DNA from: Xenophilus azovorans DSM 13620 | GTDB taxonomy: Bacteria; Pseudomonadota; Gammaproteobacteria; Burkholderiales; Burkholderiaceae_C | Length of the DNA stretch: 64,000 nucleotides | NCBI RefSeq assembly: GCF_000745855.1 | Contig: NZ_JQKD01000023.1 | Coordinates: forward strand, 36,445-100,444 | Direction: 5' to 3' | Part shown: piece by piece, positions 40,007 through 48,235 of the stretch | Numbering within the stretch: the stretch's first letter is position 1 | Layout: the number at the start of each line of letters is the position of its first letter | The notes under the pieces: generated by a model | Databases searched by the model: none | Seen by the model: the letters and a program-made list of their open reading frames with translations, nothing else | Told to the model about the DNA's origin: nothing | Position numbers and translations under genes: made by a program

Positions 40007-41121
40007 CGCACCCCCGTGATGCGCTCGTGCTCGCGCATGGCGAAGCGGTCGGTCATGCCGGCGATGTAGTCCGCCACCGCGCGATGCCGGTCCGGCCGGG
40101 CGGCGAAGCTGTCGGGCAGCGCGGCGGTACCGCCCACGTAGGCGACGAACAGCTCGCGCACTGCGTGCTGCGCCCGCCCTGTGGTCTGCATCACCTGCGG
40201 ATGGCGGTACAGGTTGTCGAACAGGAAGCGCTTGAGCTGCGCCGACTGCGCCTGCATCGCCTCGCCGAAGCGCACCAGCGGCGGCAGCCGCCGCACCGCG
40301 TCTTCATCGGCGGGCGCGGCCTGCGCCAGCGCCTCGCGCGCGGCATCGATCACGTCGTAGACCTGCGCGCTGAGCATGCGGCGGATGGCCTCGTACAGCA
40401 GGCGCCGGCCCGCCAGGCCCGGATGCTCGCGCAGCGCCTCGCGGCGGTGCCGCTCGAACAGCTCGACTTCCGCCAGCGCCTCCATGCTCAGCAGGCCGGA
40501 GCGCACGCCGTCGTCGATGTCGTGGGCGTTGTAGGCGATCTCGTCGGCCAGGTTCGTCAGTTGCGCCTCCAGGCTCGGCTGGGTGCGCTCCAGGAAGCGC
40601 CGCCCCACCCCGCCGGGCTCGCGCGCCTCCAGCGCCTGCGCATGGGCGCGCGAGCAGTGCTTGAGGATGCCCTCGCGGGCCTCGAAGCTGAGGTTCAGGC
40701 CGTCGAAATCAGGGTAGCGATGCTCCAGCGCGTCCACCACGCGCAGGCTCTGCAGGTTGTGCTCGAAACCGCCGTGGTCGGCCATGCAACCGTCCAGCGC
40801 GTCCTGCCCGGCATGGCCGAAGGGCGTGTGGCCGAGGTCGTGTGCCAGCGCGATGGCCTCGACCAGGTCCTCGTTCAGGCCCAGCGGCCGCGCGATGGAG
40901 CGCGCCAGTTGCGCCACCTCCAGCGAGTGCGTCAGCCGCGTGCGGAACAGGTCGCCCTCGTGGTTGAGGAAGACCTGCGTCTTGTAGACCAGCCGGCGGA
41001 AGGCGGTGGAGTGGACGATGCGGTCGCGGTCGCGCTGGAAGTCGTCGCGCGTGGGCGCCGGCGGCTCCGGATGGCGGCGGCCGCGGCTGCGCGCCGGATG
41101 GCTGGCATAGGGTGCGGTCAT
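39994..41121 (-). CDS. dgt: deoxyguanosinetriphosphate triphosphohydrolase-like protein
   Basis: An HD-domain dNTP triphosphohydrolase of 375 residues. It opens with DDFQRDRDRIVHSTAFRRLVYKTQVFLNHEGDLFRTRLTHSLEVAQLAR, the family signature with the first metal histidine in THSLEV. The HD pair is ALAHDLGHTPFGHAGQDALD, and a later NLADEIAYNAHDIDDG has the final metal aspartate. It fits the shorter dGTPase-like class common in betaproteobacteria. It follows aroB by 37 bases. Confidence 0.95.
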   Translation of the reverse strand: MTAPYASHPARSRGRRHPEPPAPTRDDFQRDRDRIVHSTAFRRLVYKTQVFLNHEGDLFRTRLTHSLEVAQLARSIARPLGLNEDLVEAIALAHDLGHTPFGHAGQDALDGCMADHGGFEHNLQSLRVVDALEHRYPDFDGLNLSFEAREGILKHCSRAHAQALEAREPGGVGRRFLERTQPSLEAQLTNLADEIAYNAHDIDDGVRSGLLSMEALAEVELFERHRREALREHPGLAGRRLLYEAIRRMLSAQVYDVIDAAREALAQAAPADEDAVRRLPPLVRFGEAMQAQSAQLKRFLFDNLYRHPQVMQTTGRAQHAVRELFVAYVGGTAALPDSFAARPDRHRAVADYIAGMTDRFAMREHERITGVRWTD

Positions 41122-41158
41122 GGGCCTCAGCGCGCGGCGCCGGCCGCCGGCGCCTTGC

Positions 41159-42262
41159 TCAGCCGCAGCATTGCGCCAGCACCTCGCGCACCAGGCCGTC
41201 CGGCGCGGGGCGGGTCACGGCCGCTCCCGGGCGCTCCAGCACGACGAAGCGGATCTCGCCGGCCTCGGCCTTCTTGTCCACGCGCATCAGGTCCAGGTAG
41301 CGGTCGGCGCCCAGTTGCGGACCGCGCACGGGCAGCCCGGCGCGCTCGACCAGGGCGGTGAAGCGGCCCACGAAGGCCTCGTCCACGCCGCCCAGGCGCT
41401 GCGACAGATGCGCCGCCATCACCATGCCGCAGCCCACCGCCTCGCCGTGCAGCCATTCGCCATAGCCCAGGCCGGACTCGATGGCATGGCCGAAGGTGTG
41501 GCCGAAGTTGAGGATGGCCCGCAGGCCGGCCTCGCGCTCGTCCTGGCCCACCACCGCGGCCTTGATCTCGCAGCTGCGCCGCACGGCGTGCGCCAGCGCG
41601 GCGGGCTCGCGCGCGACCAGGGCGTCGATATTGGCCTCGATCCAGTCGAGGAAGGCCATGTCGGCGATCGGGCCGTACTTGATCACTTCCGCCAGGCCGG
41701 CGGCAACCTCCCGCTGCGGCAGGGTGCGCAAGGTATCGAGGTCGCACACCACCTGCAGCGGCTGGTAGAAGGCGCCAATCATGTTCTTGCCCAGCGGGTG
41801 GTTGATCGCCGTCTTGCCGCCCACCGACGAATCCACCTGCGCCAGCAGCGTGGTCGGCACCTGCACGAAGGGCACGCCTCGCATGTAGCTGGCCGCGGCG
41901 AAGCCCGTCATATCGCCCACCACGCCGCCCCCCAGCGCGAACAGCACCGTCTTGCGGTCGCAGCCGTGCCCCAGCAACGCGTCGAAGATGGTGTTGAGCG
42001 TGGCCCAGTCCTTGTGCGCCTCGCCGTCCGGCAGCTCGACCACATGCACCTGGCCGAAGCGCGGCGCCAGCGCCGAGCGCAGGGCCTGCGCGTACAGCGA
42101 CGCGACGGTGGCGTTGGTGACGATCAGGGCCGACGCGGAGGGCGGCAGGCCGGCATAGGTGTCGGCACGCGCCAGCAGGCCGGCACCGATGTCGATGCCA
42201 TAGCTGCGCTCGCCCAGCGCGATGCGCACGCACTGGGCCTCGGAAGGGACGTGGGAGGGCAT
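41159..42262 (-). CDS. aroB: 3-dehydroquinate synthase AroB
   Basis: A 367-residue, NAD- and zinc-dependent enzyme making 3-dehydroquinate in the shikimate pathway. It shows [67 protein letters not shown], and the metal histidines in [14 protein letters not shown] and [15 protein letters not shown]. It lies 58 bases downstream of aroK, a usual pairing. Confidence 0.98.
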   Translation of the reverse strand: MPSHVPSEAQCVRIALGERSYGIDIGAGLLARADTYAGLPPSASALIVTNATVASLYAQALRSALAPRFGQVHVVELPDGEAHKDWATLNTIFDALLGHGCDRKTVLFALGGGVVGDMTGFAAASYMRGVPFVQVPTTLLAQVDSSVGGKTAINHPLGKNMIGAFYQPLQVVCDLDTLRTLPQREVAAGLAEVIKYGPIADMAFLDWIEANIDALVAREPAALAHAVRRSCEIKAAVVGQDEREAGLRAILNFGHTFGHAIESGLGYGEWLHGEAVGCGMVMAAHLSQRLGGVDEAFVGRFTALVERAGLPVRGPQLGADRYLDLMRVDKKAEAGEIRFVVLERPGAAVTRPAPDGLVREVLAQCCG

Positions 42263-42320
42263 CCGGGAAGTGTAGTGGGCCGCCGGAAACGGCGCGCCGC
42301 CGTCCGGTGCCTCGGCAGGC

Positions 42321-42893
42321 TCAACGCCCCGTCCGTGCGGCCAGCGGCTGCGGGGCGGTATCGCCGCCCGCCGGGACCGCCTGCCCTGCTGCCTCCAGCC
42401 GCACCAGCACGGCCTGTACGACGGCGCCGAGCGACGGCCGCCCGGTGTCGACCGCGTCGTGGGCCGTCTCGCGGTACAGCGGATCGCGCGCGGCGTGCAG
42501 TTCGCGCAGACGGCCCAGCGGATCCGCCACCTGCAGCAGCGGGCGCTTGACGTCGTGGCGCAGGCGCCGGTAGAGGTCTTCCGGCGTCGAGCGCAGGTAG
42601 ATCACGTGGAAATGTTCGTGCAGTTGCCGCCGGTTGGCCGGCCGCAGCACCGCACCGCCGCCGGTGGCCACCACCGCGCCGCCGGCGTGCGCCAGTTCGG
42701 CGATCACTTCCTCCTCGATGTCGCGGAATCGGGTTTCGCCCTCGCGCTCGAAGAATTCGCGGATCGAGCAGCCGATGCGCTGCTCGATGACGGTGTCGCT
42801 GTCGAGGAAGGGCAGGTCCAGCCGGCCTGCCACGCGCCGGCCGATCGCCGACTTGCCCGAACCCGGAAGGCCGACGAGGGCGAGCGCCGTCAC
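42321..42893 (-). CDS. aroK: shikimate kinase AroK
   Basis: A 190-residue kinase for the fifth shikimate-pathway step. The P-loop [18 protein letters not shown] is near residues 8-25. [36 protein letters not shown] carries the shikimate-binding aspartate and arginine, and [15 protein letters not shown] the second substrate-binding loop. It lies 23 bases after pilQ, as in many proteobacteria. Confidence 0.98.
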   Translation of the reverse strand: MTALALVGLPGSGKSAIGRRVAGRLDLPFLDSDTVIEQRIGCSIREFFEREGETRFRDIEEEVIAELAHAGGAVVATGGGAVLRPANRRQLHEHFHVIYLRSTPEDLYRRLRHDVKRPLLQVADPLGRLRELHAARDPLYRETAHDAVDTGRPSLGAVVQAVLVRLEAAGQAVPAGGDTAPQPLAARTGR

Positions 42894-42916
42894 GGGCAGG
42901 GCGGCACGCAGCGCGC

Positions 42917-45064
42917 TCAGCGCGCCGCGTTGCGGTCTGTGATCATCTTCGGGGTGATGAAGACAAGCATTTCGGTCTTGTTGGCAACGCGCTCGCGATT
43001 GCGGAACAGTGCGCCGACCACGGGCACTTCACCCAGCACCGGAATACGCGATTCGTCGTTGGTTTCGGTGAGTTCGAAGATACCACCGATCACCACCGTG
43101 CCGCCGTTTTCCACCAGCACCTCGGTCTGCACGTGCTTGGTGTTGATCGCCGGGCCGGCCGTCGTGTTCACACCGCGCGCATCCTTGCTCACGTCCAGCG
43201 TCAGGATGATGTTGCCTTCAGGCGTGATCTGCGGCGTGACTTCCAGCTTGAGCACCGCCTTGCGGAAGGAGATCGAGGTGGCGCCGCTGGAGGTGGCCTG
43301 CTGGTAGGGGATTTCCTCGCCCTGCTCGATCAGCGCCTTGGTCTGGTCGGCGGTGATCACGCGCGGGCTGGAGATCAGGCGCCCCTTGCCGTCGGCTTCC
43401 AGCGCGGAGATCTCCAGGTTGAGCATGCGCGAGAAGCTGGAATTGAACAGCGACAGGGCGAAGGTGCCGGCCGCGTTGCCGGTGCCGCCCGCGTCGCCGG
43501 CCGGCAGGTTGATGAAGTTGGAGTTGGTCCACGTGGTGGTCGCATTGCCCGTCCCGTAGCCGATGCCGCCGGTGGAGCCGCTGCCGGACGACGAGGTCAC
43601 CGGCATGGCGCCGAAGGTGGCATGGCGGTTGGCGAAGCCGCCGCCCAGCTTGACGCCCAGCGACTTGCCGAAGGTGTCGGCGGCCTCGACGATGCGCGCC
43701 TCGATCATCACCTGGCGAACCGGGACGTCCAGCTTCTGGATCAGTTCGGCCACCTGGGCCAGCTTGGAGGGCACGTCGGACACGAACAGCTGGTTGGTGC
43801 GCGCCTCGGCGATCACGCTGCCGCGCGGGCTCAGGATGCGGGTGGTGGTGCCGCTCCCGCCGCCACCGCCGGCGCTGGCACCCGTGCCGGTCAGGCCCTG
43901 CGCGATCACCAGCGCCTTGGTGTAGTTGAGCTGGAAGGACTGGGTGCGCAGCGGCTCCAGGTTCTCGATGGCGGCACGCGCCTCGAACTCGGCCTTCTCC
44001 TTGGCGTTGATCTCGTCCTTGGGCGCGATCCACAGCACGGTGCCGTTCTTGCGCATGCCCAGGTTCTTGGCCTGCATGATGATGTCCAGGGCCTGGTCCC
44101 AGGGCACGTCCTTCAGGCGCAGCGTGAGCGAGCCGGACACCGAGTCCGAGGTCACGATGTTGAAGTTCGTGAAGTCGGCGATCACCTGCAGCAGCGAGCG
44201 CACGTCGATGTTCTGGAAGTTCAGCGACAGCTTCTCGCCGTTGTAGCCCACGCCCTGCGTCAGCTTGGTCGGGTCGATCTTGCGCGGCCGCACCTCGACC
44301 ACGAACTGGTTGTCGCTCTGGTAGGCGCTGTGCTCCCACTCGCCGCGCGGCTCGATGGTCATGCGCACGCGGTCACCCACCTGCTGGGCGTTGACGAACT
44401 GCACGGGCGTGTTGAAGTCGGCCACGTCCAGGCGCCGGCGCAGGCCCTCGGACAGGCTCGACTTGGTGAACTCGACGACCAGGTTGCGGCCCTGCTGGCG
44501 CACGTCGACGCCCACCTGGTTGTTCGGCAGGTCGACGATCACGCGGCCGGTGTTGTCCGGGCCGAGGCGGAAGTCGATGTCGCGCAGCGGCAGCGTGTCG
44601 CGGTTGCGGTTCTCGGCGAAGGTGGTCTGGGCGGACGCCGCCAGCGCCGGACCCGGCACCGGGTCGAGCACGACCAGCAGCGACTTGCCCTGCAGTTCCG
44701 TGCGGTAGGCGGTGGCCTGCTTGAGGTTGAGCACCAGCCGGGTGCGCTCGCCGGCCTGCACCACGTTCACCGAGCGCAGGTTGCCCTGGTTGATCTCGAC
44801 GGCGGAGCGGCCGATGCCGTTGGTCACGCCCGGGAAGTCCAGCGCGATGCGTGCGGGGCTTTGCACGGCGAAGCCGGTCGGCGCGGCAGCCAGCGGCTGG
44901 GCGAGGTCGATGCGCACCACTTCGGCGCCGGACTGGAGCGAGCCGGTGACGGCCTCGATCGCGTTCTGGGCCTGTGCCGCGAGGGCGGCGCCGGCCATCA
45001 GCAGGCCCGTGCCGGTGACGCGCAGCCACGCCACCATGCGTCTTGTTCTTTTCTGGGGGTTCAT
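42917..45064 (-). CDS. pilQ: type IV pilus secretin PilQ
   Basis: A 715-residue outer-membrane secretin forming the pilus exit pore. A signal peptide ends near GAALAAQAQNAIEAV. Two AMIN-type domains follow (VVRIDLAQPLAAAPTGFAV; RVIVDLPNNQVGVDVRQQG). Next are secretin N0/N1 domains (ISLNFQNIDVRSLLQVIADFT-like, residues 280-350), a glycine-rich loop (ASAGGGGGSGT), and the C-terminal secretin domain (VPVRQVMIEARIVEA, LEISALEADGKGRLISSPRV, IPYQQATSSG, VPVVGALFRNR). The ATG at 45064 overlaps the pilP stop by 4 bases. Confidence 0.97.
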   Translation of the reverse strand: MNPQKRTRRMVAWLRVTGTGLLMAGAALAAQAQNAIEAVTGSLQSGAEVVRIDLAQPLAAAPTGFAVQSPARIALDFPGVTNGIGRSAVEINQGNLRSVNVVQAGERTRLVLNLKQATAYRTELQGKSLLVVLDPVPGPALAASAQTTFAENRNRDTLPLRDIDFRLGPDNTGRVIVDLPNNQVGVDVRQQGRNLVVEFTKSSLSEGLRRRLDVADFNTPVQFVNAQQVGDRVRMTIEPRGEWEHSAYQSDNQFVVEVRPRKIDPTKLTQGVGYNGEKLSLNFQNIDVRSLLQVIADFTNFNIVTSDSVSGSLTLRLKDVPWDQALDIIMQAKNLGMRKNGTVLWIAPKDEINAKEKAEFEARAAIENLEPLRTQSFQLNYTKALVIAQGLTGTGASAGGGGGSGTTTRILSPRGSVIAEARTNQLFVSDVPSKLAQVAELIQKLDVPVRQVMIEARIVEAADTFGKSLGVKLGGGFANRHATFGAMPVTSSSGSGSTGGIGYGTGNATTTWTNSNFINLPAGDAGGTGNAAGTFALSLFNSSFSRMLNLEISALEADGKGRLISSPRVITADQTKALIEQGEEIPYQQATSSGATSISFRKAVLKLEVTPQITPEGNIILTLDVSKDARGVNTTAGPAINTKHVQTEVLVENGGTVVIGGIFELTETNDESRIPVLGEVPVVGALFRNRERVANKTEMLVFITPKMITDRNAAR

Positions 45065-45600
45065 TTCGACCTCTCTTGCAGCTGCAGTGTTGCCGGGCGC
45101 TCGATCCATTCACCGGCCGCGTCCTGAACGATCTCCCTGAGCGCCAGCTCCGTCTCGTCGATGCGCGTGACCCGGCCGTAGTTGAGGCCCAGGTGATTGC
45201 CCACGCGCACCTGGTAGAGCAGCTTGTCGACCGTGACCAGCGCCACGCGCTGCCCGTTGCGGTTCAAGCTGCCCACCATGGCCATGGCGTCCAGCGGATA
45301 GGCCTCCAGGGCCTCCTTGCGGCGGTTGAGCTCCGGCGCGATCAGGTCCGAGCCACCGGTCTGACTGGAATCGCGCCGCAGCGCCTGCGTCAGCCGCACG
45401 TTGTTGAAGGGCTCCATGGCCGCACCCTCGGTATAGGCCTGGGGCGTGAACTTCTTTGGCTCGGAAATAGGCGTGATGCGCGGCTTGACCTGCGCGCGCT
45501 GGTCACGCATCCAGGCCCGCAGGTCTTCCTGCTGGGAGCCGAAGCAGCCCGACAGCAGCGGGATCAGGGCGATGGCCCCGAGGACGCGGAGCGCTTTCAT
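45061..45600 (-). CDS. pilP: type IV pilus lipoprotein PilP
   Basis: A 179-residue inner-membrane lipoprotein with the lipobox LLSGC near residue 19, followed by FGSQQEDLRAWMRDQRAQVKP. The C-terminal beta domain reads YPLDAMAMVGSLNRNGQRVALV, VDKLLYQVRVGNHLGLNYGRVTRIDETELAL, the classical PilP core that binds PilNO and the PilQ N0 domain. It overlaps both pilO and pilQ by 4 bases. Confidence 0.96.
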   Translation of the reverse strand: MKALRVLGAIALIPLLSGCFGSQQEDLRAWMRDQRAQVKPRITPISEPKKFTPQAYTEGAAMEPFNNVRLTQALRRDSSQTGGSDLIAPELNRRKEALEAYPLDAMAMVGSLNRNGQRVALVTVDKLLYQVRVGNHLGLNYGRVTRIDETELALREIVQDAAGEWIERPATLQLQERSK

Positions 45601-46283
45601 TTCTTCTTCGCCTTCGTCTTCGCCTTGGCTGCCGCGGCCTTCTGCGCCGCCTGCTCCTCTTCGTCCAGGTAGCGGTAGGTGCGCGCAGTCGTGTTCATGG
45701 TGAGGCTGCCGTCCTTCTGCGGCGTGATCGACACGTTGTTCAGCGTGACGATCCGCGACAGGTTGGCGACGTCGGCGACGAAGGCGCCCATGTCGTGGTA
45801 GCGGCCGGTGACGCGCACCGCGATCGGCAGCTCGGCGTAGTAGTCGCGCACCACCACCTGGCCGGGACGGAACAGCTCGAACTGCAGGCTGCGGCCAAGG
45901 CCGGCCTGGTTGATGTCGGACAGCAGGGCATCCATTTCCGCCTTGCTGGGAAGCTGCTTCTCCAGCAGGGTGACGTATTGCTGCACCTGCTCGCGCTGCT
46001 TCTTCAGCAGCTCCAGATTGACCGCCTGGGCCACCTTCTTCTGGTAGTCGGCCCGCAGCGCGACCTCCTTGGAGCGCTCGGCCTCCAGCTCGTCGTTGAC
46101 GCCGCTGAGCCACACGAACCACAGTGCAACCACCACCACGGCTGCGACCACGATGCACAGCACGTAGCGCGGCCCCGACGGCCAGCCAGCCGGGTCGTTG
46201 GTGTTGAGGCCGCGGAACTGGTGGCCGAACCCGCGCAGGCTGGCAGCCAGGTCGAACTTGGAATTCAGACGTCGAGTCGCCAT
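45597..46283 (-). CDS. pilO: type IV pilus inner-membrane protein PilO
   Basis: A 228-residue, single-pass protein with the membrane segment YVLCIVVAAVVVVALWFVWL near residues 40-60. A coiled-coil (NDELEAERSKEVALRADYQKKVAQAVNLELLKKQREQVQQYV) and a ferredoxin-like domain (VVRDYYAELPIAVRVTGRYHDMGAFVADVANLSRIVTL) follow. It pairs with PilN in the alignment complex. The Lys/Ala-rich tail (KAAAAKAKTKAKKK) is unusual but low-complexity. Confidence 0.96.
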   Translation of the reverse strand: MATRRLNSKFDLAASLRGFGHQFRGLNTNDPAGWPSGPRYVLCIVVAAVVVVALWFVWLSGVNDELEAERSKEVALRADYQKKVAQAVNLELLKKQREQVQQYVTLLEKQLPSKAEMDALLSDINQAGLGRSLQFELFRPGQVVVRDYYAELPIAVRVTGRYHDMGAFVADVANLSRIVTLNNVSITPQKDGSLTMNTTARTYRYLDEEEQAAQKAAAAKAKTKAKKK

Positions 46284-46288
46284 GGTCG

Positions 46289-46909
46289 TCAGCCCTTCGC
46301 AGCGGCCGGCGCCGTGGCATTGGCGGGCGCGTCCTTCTTCTGGTCGTCGGTCGGCCGCTTGATGCCCACGCGCAGCTTGAAGTTGGCCACGCGCCGCTGG
46401 TCGCGGGCGCTCAGCGCCACCGTGGAGGCCGTGATCTCGATGAGTTCGGGCTTGAGCAGCCAGGGGCTGTTGTTGCCCAGGTTGCGCAGCAGTTCGGACA
46501 CGCGCTCGTTGGACTGGGCCATGCCCTGCACCGTGACCGTGCGGTTGTCCTGCGTCATGCTGGTCAGGTAGATGCCGTCGGGCATCTGGCGCACCAGTTC
46601 ATTGAGCAGGTGCACCGGCATGTTGCGGTCGCCCTGGAGGTCTTCCACCGCCTGCTGGCGGGCGCGCAGCGCGGCGATCTCGGCCTGCAGGGTGGAGATT
46701 TCCTTGATCTCGACGTCCAGCTTCTTGATCTCGGCCTGCAACAGGCTGTTCTTGTCCTGCTGGTCGGTGATCTGCGTCTGCAGCCACGCGAAGGCCGCCC
46801 CCGCGATGAGCCCGCCGGCCAGCGCCGCGGCGCCCAGAGAGGCATAGAAGTTCTCGCGCCGGCGTTTGCGCGCCGCTTCGCGGTGCGGCAGAAGGTTGAT
46901 CAGGATCAC
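46289..46909 (-). CDS. pilN: type IV pilus inner-membrane protein PilN, GTG start
   Basis: A 206-residue protein beginning VILINLLPHREAARKRRREN, the conserved cytoplasmic PilM-binding peptide INLLPHRE. A membrane helix (AALAGGLIAGAAFAWLQ) and a coiled-coil (NSLLQAEIKKLDVEIKEISTLQAEIAALRARQQAVEDL) follow. The GTG at 46909 overlaps the pilM stop (GTGA) and gives exactly the conserved N-terminus, so it is preferred to the longer upstream frame. Confidence 0.96.
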   Translation of the reverse strand: MILINLLPHREAARKRRRENFYASLGAAALAGGLIAGAAFAWLQTQITDQQDKNSLLQAEIKKLDVEIKEISTLQAEIAALRARQQAVEDLQGDRNMPVHLLNELVRQMPDGIYLTSMTQDNRTVTVQGMAQSNERVSELLRNLGNNSPWLLKPELIEITASTVALSARDQRRVANFKLRVGIKRPTDDQKKDAPANATAPAAAKG

Positions 46910-47985
46910 TGCATGAACCTCCGCATCGCCAGGCCGCACGAGGTCAGGTACGAAGGCGCCTCGCGGCGCACCTTCTTCTCGCGCACGCCCGCGCCGAACT
47001 CCATGCCCTCGAAGGGATTGACCAGCGAGCAGGCGAAGGAGGTCTGGCGCGTCACGGCGCTGGTCAGCCCGGGCAGGGAGGCCGAGCCGCCGGCCAGCAG
47101 CACGTAGTCGACGCGGTTGTGCGGCGTGCTGGTGAAGAAGAACTGCAGCGCGCGCGCAATTTCCTGCGCGATGCTCGCCACGAAGGGCTTGAGCACGCCG
47201 GCGCTGTAATCCGCCGGCAGGTCGCCGCTGCGCTTCTTGGATTCAGCCTCCTCGGGCGAGAAGCCGTACTGCCGGGCGATCAGTTGCGTCAGTTGCGCGC
47301 CGCCGAAGGCCTGGTCGCGGTCGTAGAGCACCTCGTCGTTGCGCAGCACCTGCATGCTGGTGGTGAAGGCGCCCACCTCGAACAGCGCCACCACGGCGTC
47401 CTGGCCCTGGCCGGGAAGCTGCTCGATCAGGCGGGAGGTGGCCAATCGCGAGGCGAAGGATTCGACGTCGAGGATGGAGGCCTTCAGGCCCGCCGCCTCG
47501 GCCAGGCCCTGGCGGTCCTGCACCTTTTCCTTGCGGGAGGCAGCAATCAGCACCTCCACGTCGTCGGCCGAACCTGCGCTGGGCCCGACGACACAGAAGT
47601 CCAGACTCACTTCGTCGAGCGAGAAGGGGATGTACTGGTTGGCCTCGGACTCGACCTGAAGCTCCAGTTCCTGTTCGCTCAGGCCGCCGGGCAGGATGAT
47701 CTTCTTGGTGATCACGGCCGAGGGCGGCAGCGCCAGGGCGGCGTTCTTGGTGCGCGTGCCGCTCTTGCGCACCACGCGCCGGACGGCCTCGGCGACCTCG
47801 TCGAACTTCTCGACGTTGCCGTCCGTGATCCAGCCACGCTCCAGCGGCTCGATGGCGCAGCGCTCGAGCACCAGCTTGCCGCCGGCGTCCCGCGCCAATT
47901 CCACCAGCTTCACGCTGGACGAACTGACGTCGAGGCCGAGCAGGGGCGCCGGCTGGCGTCGAAACAACGATCCCAAGGCAACCAA
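46906..47985 (-). CDS. pilM: type IV pilus actin-like protein PilM, TTG start
   Basis: A cytoplasmic actin-like protein of 359 residues. It shows PLLGLDVSSSSVKLVELARD, VITKKIILPGGLSEQELELQVESEANQYIPFSLDEV, VVALFEVGAFTTSMQVLRND and VDYVLLAGGSASLPGLTSAV, the family signatures. The start is TTG (47985-47983), preceded by GGAG at a 6-base spacing; no ATG or GTG fits before GLDVSS. It is first in pilMNOPQ and divergent from mrcA across a 250-base gap. Confidence 0.93.
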   Translation of the reverse strand: MVALGSLFRRQPAPLLGLDVSSSSVKLVELARDAGGKLVLERCAIEPLERGWITDGNVEKFDEVAEAVRRVVRKSGTRTKNAALALPPSAVITKKIILPGGLSEQELELQVESEANQYIPFSLDEVSLDFCVVGPSAGSADDVEVLIAASRKEKVQDRQGLAEAAGLKASILDVESFASRLATSRLIEQLPGQGQDAVVALFEVGAFTTSMQVLRNDEVLYDRDQAFGGAQLTQLIARQYGFSPEEAESKKRSGDLPADYSAGVLKPFVASIAQEIARALQFFFTSTPHNRVDYVLLAGGSASLPGLTSAVTRQTSFACSLVNPFEGMEFGAGVREKKVRREAPSYLTSCGLAMRRFMQ

Positions 47986-48153
47986 GTGCTGCTCCGCCTG
48001 TGTTTGTAACCAATCGCAAGATTTGCGTGTGGTTGCATGCTATCAGCAGGCAGCGCACGAATCAAAGCTTCACACGGCACGGATTGCCTACCACGTTGTC
48101 AAAACCTGACGGGTTTCCGCTACAAATGCCACTTTGGTCACAAATTGATGCGA

Positions 48154-48167
48154 ACGGATTAATCCGT
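48154..48167. promoter_or_regulatory. 14-bp perfect palindrome in the pilM-mrcA divergent region
   Basis: ACGGATTAATCCGT is a perfect even palindrome, 69 bases before the mrcA start and 169 bases before the pilM start. It could be an operator for either gene. On the minus strand a perfect TTGACA lies at 48102-48097 as a possible -35 for pilM, but no matching -10 was found. The rest of the 250-base gap shows no gene. Confidence 0.35.
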
Positions 48168-48200
48168 CGGTGGGCCGTCGGGCGCGCGGGGGCGGCTTTT

Positions 48201-48206
48201 TATAAT
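48201..48206 (+). promoter_or_regulatory. candidate -10 box of the mrcA promoter
   Basis: A perfect TATAAT sits 30 bases before the mrcA start codon, in a short AT-rich run (CTTTTTATAAT) within GC-rich DNA. No good -35 lies 16-18 bases upstream. Transcription would begin near 48213, leaving a leader of about 23 bases. Confidence 0.45.
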
Positions 48207-48235
48207 CAGCAGTCTTCCCGCCTTCGCGCCCGTTC

